Part shown: positions 6,962-8,960 of the stretch, in pieces | How positions within the stretch are numbered: the stretch's first letter is position 1 | How the letters are laid out: each line of letters begins with the position of its first letter | NCBI GenBank assembly: GCA_030037055.1 | Contig: JASHRZ010000638.1 | Location: 1-8,960, forward strand | Origin: Alphaproteobacteria bacterium | Lineage (GTDB): Bacteria > Pseudomonadota > Alphaproteobacteria > ATCC43930 > CGMCC-115725 | Direction of reading: 5' to 3' | Length of the DNA stretch: 8,960 nucleotides | The notes under the pieces: generated by a model | The model's database searches: none | Told to the model about the DNA's origin: nothing | The model's input: the letters and a program-made list of their open reading frames with translations, nothing else | Program-made: the position numbers and the translations under genes

Positions 6962-8398
6962 ATGACGAAGGGCGCGGGCCGCGCCGCCACGACGCGGCGG
7001 GCCTGGCTTGAGACGATCGAGCGCTTCCGGTTCGATCCGGACGTTCCGGCCTCCGATCGCTACTGGTCGCCCCGGCTCGACGGTGCCTCGCGTGACGAGA
7101 TCCGCACCATTCAGGAGGCGAAGCTCCGGGCCTTGCTGCCCTTCCTGTACGAGAACAGTCCCTTTTACCGCCGCCGCTTCGACCGGCTGGGGCTGCTGCC
7201 GACCGACATTTCCGGGCTCGATGACCTCGCCGCCAAATGGCCGGTGGTCGACAAGCAGGAGATGAGCGAGGATGCGCGCGAGCATCCGCCCTATGGCACC
7301 TACACCACCATGACCGATGCGGTCTGGGCCGAGCGCGGCTGGATGATGTTCTCCACCTCCGGCACCACCGGCGTGCCGCGCGTCTTCCGCTATTCGCAGA
7401 TCGACCGCGAGCTCTGGGCCTGGGCCAATGCGCGCGCGCTTCATGCCATGGAGTTCCGCAAGGGCGACACCGTCTTCATGATCACCGGCTATGGGCCGCA
7501 TGTGTGGGCCTGGGGCGTGCAGGCCGGGCTCGCCAAGATGGGCCTGCCGGTGATCCCCGGCGGCGGCATGGATGCCCGGGCGCGCGCCAACATCGTGCTG
7601 CGCTTCAAGCCCTCGATCCTGCTCTGCACGCCCTCCTATGCGCTGCATCTCGGCCGCGTGATGCAGGAGATGGGCGCCGATCCCCGCGCCGGCGGCGTGC
7701 GCCAGCTGTTCATCGCCGGCGAGCCCGGCATGGGCGTGCCGGCGACACGCGAGCGCATCCAGGATCTCTGGGGCGCGCGCCTCGTGGAGTTCTACGGCTG
7801 TACCGAAGCGGCGCCGTCGGCCGGCGGCTTCTCCTGTCCCGCCTCGCAGGGGCAAGACCGCTCCGTCGCCACCCATCTCCTGGAGGACGTGCAGATCTGG
7901 GAGGTGGTTGACGCCGCCGATCACAGGGCGCTGCCCGACGGCGCGCGCGGCCTCACCGTCTGCACCAGCATCAACTCCGAGGCCTCGCCGCAGCTCCGCT
8001 TCCTTGTCGGCGACTATGCCGTGCTCGACCGCCGACCCTGCGCCTGCGGCCGCAGCCACGCCCGCGCCGTCGGCTCCTTCGCCGGCCGCGCCGACGACCT
8101 CATCAATCTCCGCGGCGTCAAGATGTTCCCGGTGCAGGTGGAGGAAGCGGTGCGCTCGATCGGCGGCACCGGCGACGAGTTCGAGATCCTTCTCGCCAGC
8201 GACGATGCCGGCATGGATGTGATGACCGTGCGCGTCGAGCATACCGATTTCGCCGCCGGCGAGCCCTTGTCGCGCCGCATCGCGGGCGAGATCCGATCGC
8301 GCTGCGAGGTGCGCGTCGATGTCGAGGTGCTGCGCCCCGGCACGCTGCCCAAGACCGAGTTCAAGGCCAAGCGCGTGAAGGACACGCGCAGGAAGTAG
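6962..8398 (+). CDS. Aryl-CoA ligase, phenylacetate-CoA ligase (PaaK) family
   Basis: This encodes 478 residues of an adenylate-forming enzyme that activates a carboxylic acid with ATP and joins it to CoA. Visible core motifs are the phosphate loop STSGTTG (131-137), EFYGCTE (276-282), VGD (349-351), GRADDLINLRG (375-385) with MFP, and the C-terminal FKAKR (467-471), which supplies the catalytic lysine region. The N-terminal LLPFLYENSPFYRRRFDRLGL and the CACGR segment (360-364) are typical of PaaK and not of benzoate-CoA ligases. The residue after GTTG is Val-Pro, where PaaK usually has Lys-Pro. The gene is divergent from the reductase operon and shares its 158-base control region, so the substrate is probably the acid whose CoA ester the reductase uses, such as 4-hydroxybenzoate or another phenolic acid. 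That link is inference. Length and motifs look intact. Confidence 0.87.
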   Translation: MTKGAGRAATTRRAWLETIERFRFDPDVPASDRYWSPRLDGASRDEIRTIQEAKLRALLPFLYENSPFYRRRFDRLGLLPTDISGLDDLAAKWPVVDKQEMSEDAREHPPYGTYTTMTDAVWAERGWMMFSTSGTTGVPRVFRYSQIDRELWAWANARALHAMEFRKGDTVFMITGYGPHVWAWGVQAGLAKMGLPVIPGGGMDARARANIVLRFKPSILLCTPSYALHLGRVMQEMGADPRAGGVRQLFIAGEPGMGVPATRERIQDLWGARLVEFYGCTEAAPSAGGFSCPASQGQDRSVATHLLEDVQIWEVVDAADHRALPDGARGLTVCTSINSEASPQLRFLVGDYAVLDRRPCACGRSHARAVGSFAGRADDLINLRGVKMFPVQVEEAVRSIGGTGDEFEILLASDDAGMDVMTVRVEHTDFAAGEPLSRRIAGEIRSRCEVRVDVEVLRPGTLPKTEFKAKRVKDTRRK

Positions 8399-8546
8399 CG
8401 CGCCGCTGCCGCGGCACCGCCCCAGACGGTTTCGTGCCGAAGGCGGACGAGGTGATTCCCCCATAGAATCAAGCCCGTGGGCCGCGGCGGAAATAATCGA
8501 AACGCTACTGTTGCGTTTTCTGGTTCCTGGGATTAGTTTAATGAAC

Positions 8547-8568
8547 GGTGCGGCGGAGCTGCCGCACC
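8547..8568 (+). promoter_or_regulatory. Stem-loop in the leader of the Tyr/Pro-rich protein gene
   Basis: GGTGCGGC (8547-8554) pairs perfectly with GCCGCACC (8561-8568) around the 6-base loop GGAGCT. The stem ends 9 bases before the ribosome binding site AAGGAGGG. No T-tract follows, so it looks like a leader structure that affects stability or translation and not like a terminator. The loop carries GGAG, an anti-SD-like match. Confidence 0.5.
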
Positions 8569-8577
8569 CGCGAGCCC

Positions 8578-8585
8578 AAGGAGGG
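8578..8585 (+). promoter_or_regulatory. Ribosome binding site of the Tyr/Pro-rich protein gene
   Basis: AAGGAGGG is a near-perfect Shine-Dalgarno sequence four bases before the ATG at 8590. It rules out the in-frame GTG at 8548, which lies inside the stem-loop and would place Arg-rich residues ahead of the signal peptide. Confidence 0.8.
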
Positions 8586-8589
8586 TGTC

Positions 8590-8922
8590 ATGCTGAAGTA
8601 CCAGTCCGCCGCGGTGAGCGCTGCCGTCGCCGTTGTGCTCCTCGCCACGCCGTTGTCGTCGGCCTCGGCACATGGTCATCATCGAGGCTTCGGTTTCGGC
8701 ATTGCCGCCGCGGGCGCCGCAGTCGCCGTCGGCGCCGCCACTTTGCTGACCGCGCCCTTTGTCATCGCCACCGCGCCGCTGCGCGCGCCCGTCTCTTACG
8801 CGCCGCCGCCCTATTACCCGTCGGCGCCCGCCTATTATGCGCCGCCCTCGGGCTACTACGCGCCCCCGCCTTCCTATTATTATGCGCCGGGTTATCCGCC
8901 AGGCTACTACCCGCCGCGCTAG
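8590..8922 (+). CDS. Small exported Tyr/Pro-rich protein of unknown function
   Basis: The product is 110 residues. Residues 1-27 form a signal peptide (LKYQ, hydrophobic core, ASA cleavage site). A His cluster HGHH (28-31) follows, then a Gly/Ala-rich hydrophobic stretch (about 36-62) that could be a membrane segment or a glycine-zipper-like region. From about 70 to the end the chain is a low-complexity tail of repeated Y-Y-A-P-P-P-type units. Such short Tyr/Pro-tailed proteins are, from memory, common in Rhizobiales and are thought to be envelope-associated; none has a firm function known to me. The strong ribosome binding site and leader stem-loop suggest a well-expressed, independently controlled gene. 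No functional link to the ligase and reductase genes is visible. Confidence 0.75.
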   Translation: MLKYQSAAVSAAVAVVLLATPLSSASAHGHHRGFGFGIAAAGAAVAVGAATLLTAPFVIATAPLRAPVSYAPPPYYPSAPAYYAPPSGYYAPPPSYYYAPGYPPGYYPPR

Positions 8923-8927
8923 GACGT

Positions 8928-8959
8928 GCCGGCTGCCGACGGGCCGCGGCCGAGCCGGC
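8928..8959 (+). terminator. Possible terminator after the Tyr/Pro-rich protein gene
   Basis: GCCGGCT (8928-8934) and AGCCGGC (8953-8959) are perfectly complementary and lie 5 bases after the stop codon, with an 18-base GC-rich loop. The window ends one base later, so a following T-tract cannot be checked. Confidence 0.3.
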
Positions 8960-8960
8960 G

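Larger units (their letters stand above)
8399..8589. promoter_or_regulatory. Intergenic region with possible weak terminator and promoter of the Tyr/Pro-rich protein gene
   Basis: No gene is visible in these 191 bases. AAACGC (8500-8505) and GCGTTT (8513-8518) form an inverted repeat around 7 bases, followed by one more T; it could be a weak terminator for the ligase or an operator. TTGCGT (8511-8516) with TAGTTT 17 bases on, or TTTAAT (8537-8542) alone, are candidate promoter elements for the downstream gene, none of them convincing. Confidence 0.35.

Noticed and set aside
8407..8416. Palindrome TGCCGCGGCA just after the ligase stop
   Set aside because: It has no loop for a hairpin and is common by chance in GC-rich sequence.
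6845..8464. A 539-codon open frame on the minus strand opposite the ligase
   Set aside because: It is antisense to the ligase, has low-complexity GAAHG-type composition and overlaps the divergent promoters.

Overview
The window is GC-rich DNA with dense genes, ATGA and TGATG overlaps between neighbouring genes, and several AT-rich intergenic islands. The protein types suggest an alphaproteobacterium of the Rhizobiales/Rhodospirillales kind: an alphaproteobacterial-length Hfq core, a small membrane protein ending in a DC...NC tail, and a Tyr/Pro-rich exported protein. This placement rests on recognised sequence style, not on a database search.

Layout. (1) At 3-520 (+) lie the end of a divergent hfq-like gene and a small membrane protein gene that overlaps it by ATGA. 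(2) At 590-2735 (-) lie an exported beta-barrel-type protein and, upstream of it, an ABC substrate-binding protein gene of the branched-chain amino acid/aromatic acid class. The latter is interrupted by a single in-frame TAG. (3) At 2736-2998 is a 263-base non-coding stretch with a dense group of inverted repeats. (4) At 2999-6803 (-) is a tightly coupled three-gene operon for a molybdenum hydroxylase-type enzyme. Its order is [2Fe-2S] subunit, molybdopterin subunit, FAD subunit, and all three resemble 4-hydroxybenzoyl-CoA reductase (HcrC, HcrA, HcrB). The FAD subunit keeps the four-cysteine insert that binds the extra [4Fe-4S] cluster diagnostic of that enzyme. (5) At 6804-6961 is a divergent promoter region with a near-consensus promoter facing left and a perfect TATAAT facing right. 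(6) At 6962-8398 (+) is an adenylate-forming aryl-CoA ligase of the phenylacetate-CoA ligase (PaaK) family. (7) At 8590-8922 (+) is a small exported Tyr/Pro-rich protein with a strong stem-loop just ahead of its ribosome binding site.

How it fits together (inference): the ligase would activate a phenolic or aryl carboxylic acid to its CoA thioester. The reductase would then remove a ring hydroxyl group with low-potential electrons. The substrate-binding protein and the exported barrel may have served uptake of the acid. The pairing of an Hcr-type reductase with a PaaK-type ligase, instead of the usual benzoate-CoA-ligase type HbaA, is the most interesting biology here. The true substrate cannot be read from the sequence. 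No regulator, ferredoxin, ABC permease or ABC ATPase gene lies inside the window. No tRNA, rRNA, CRISPR array or mobile element was seen.
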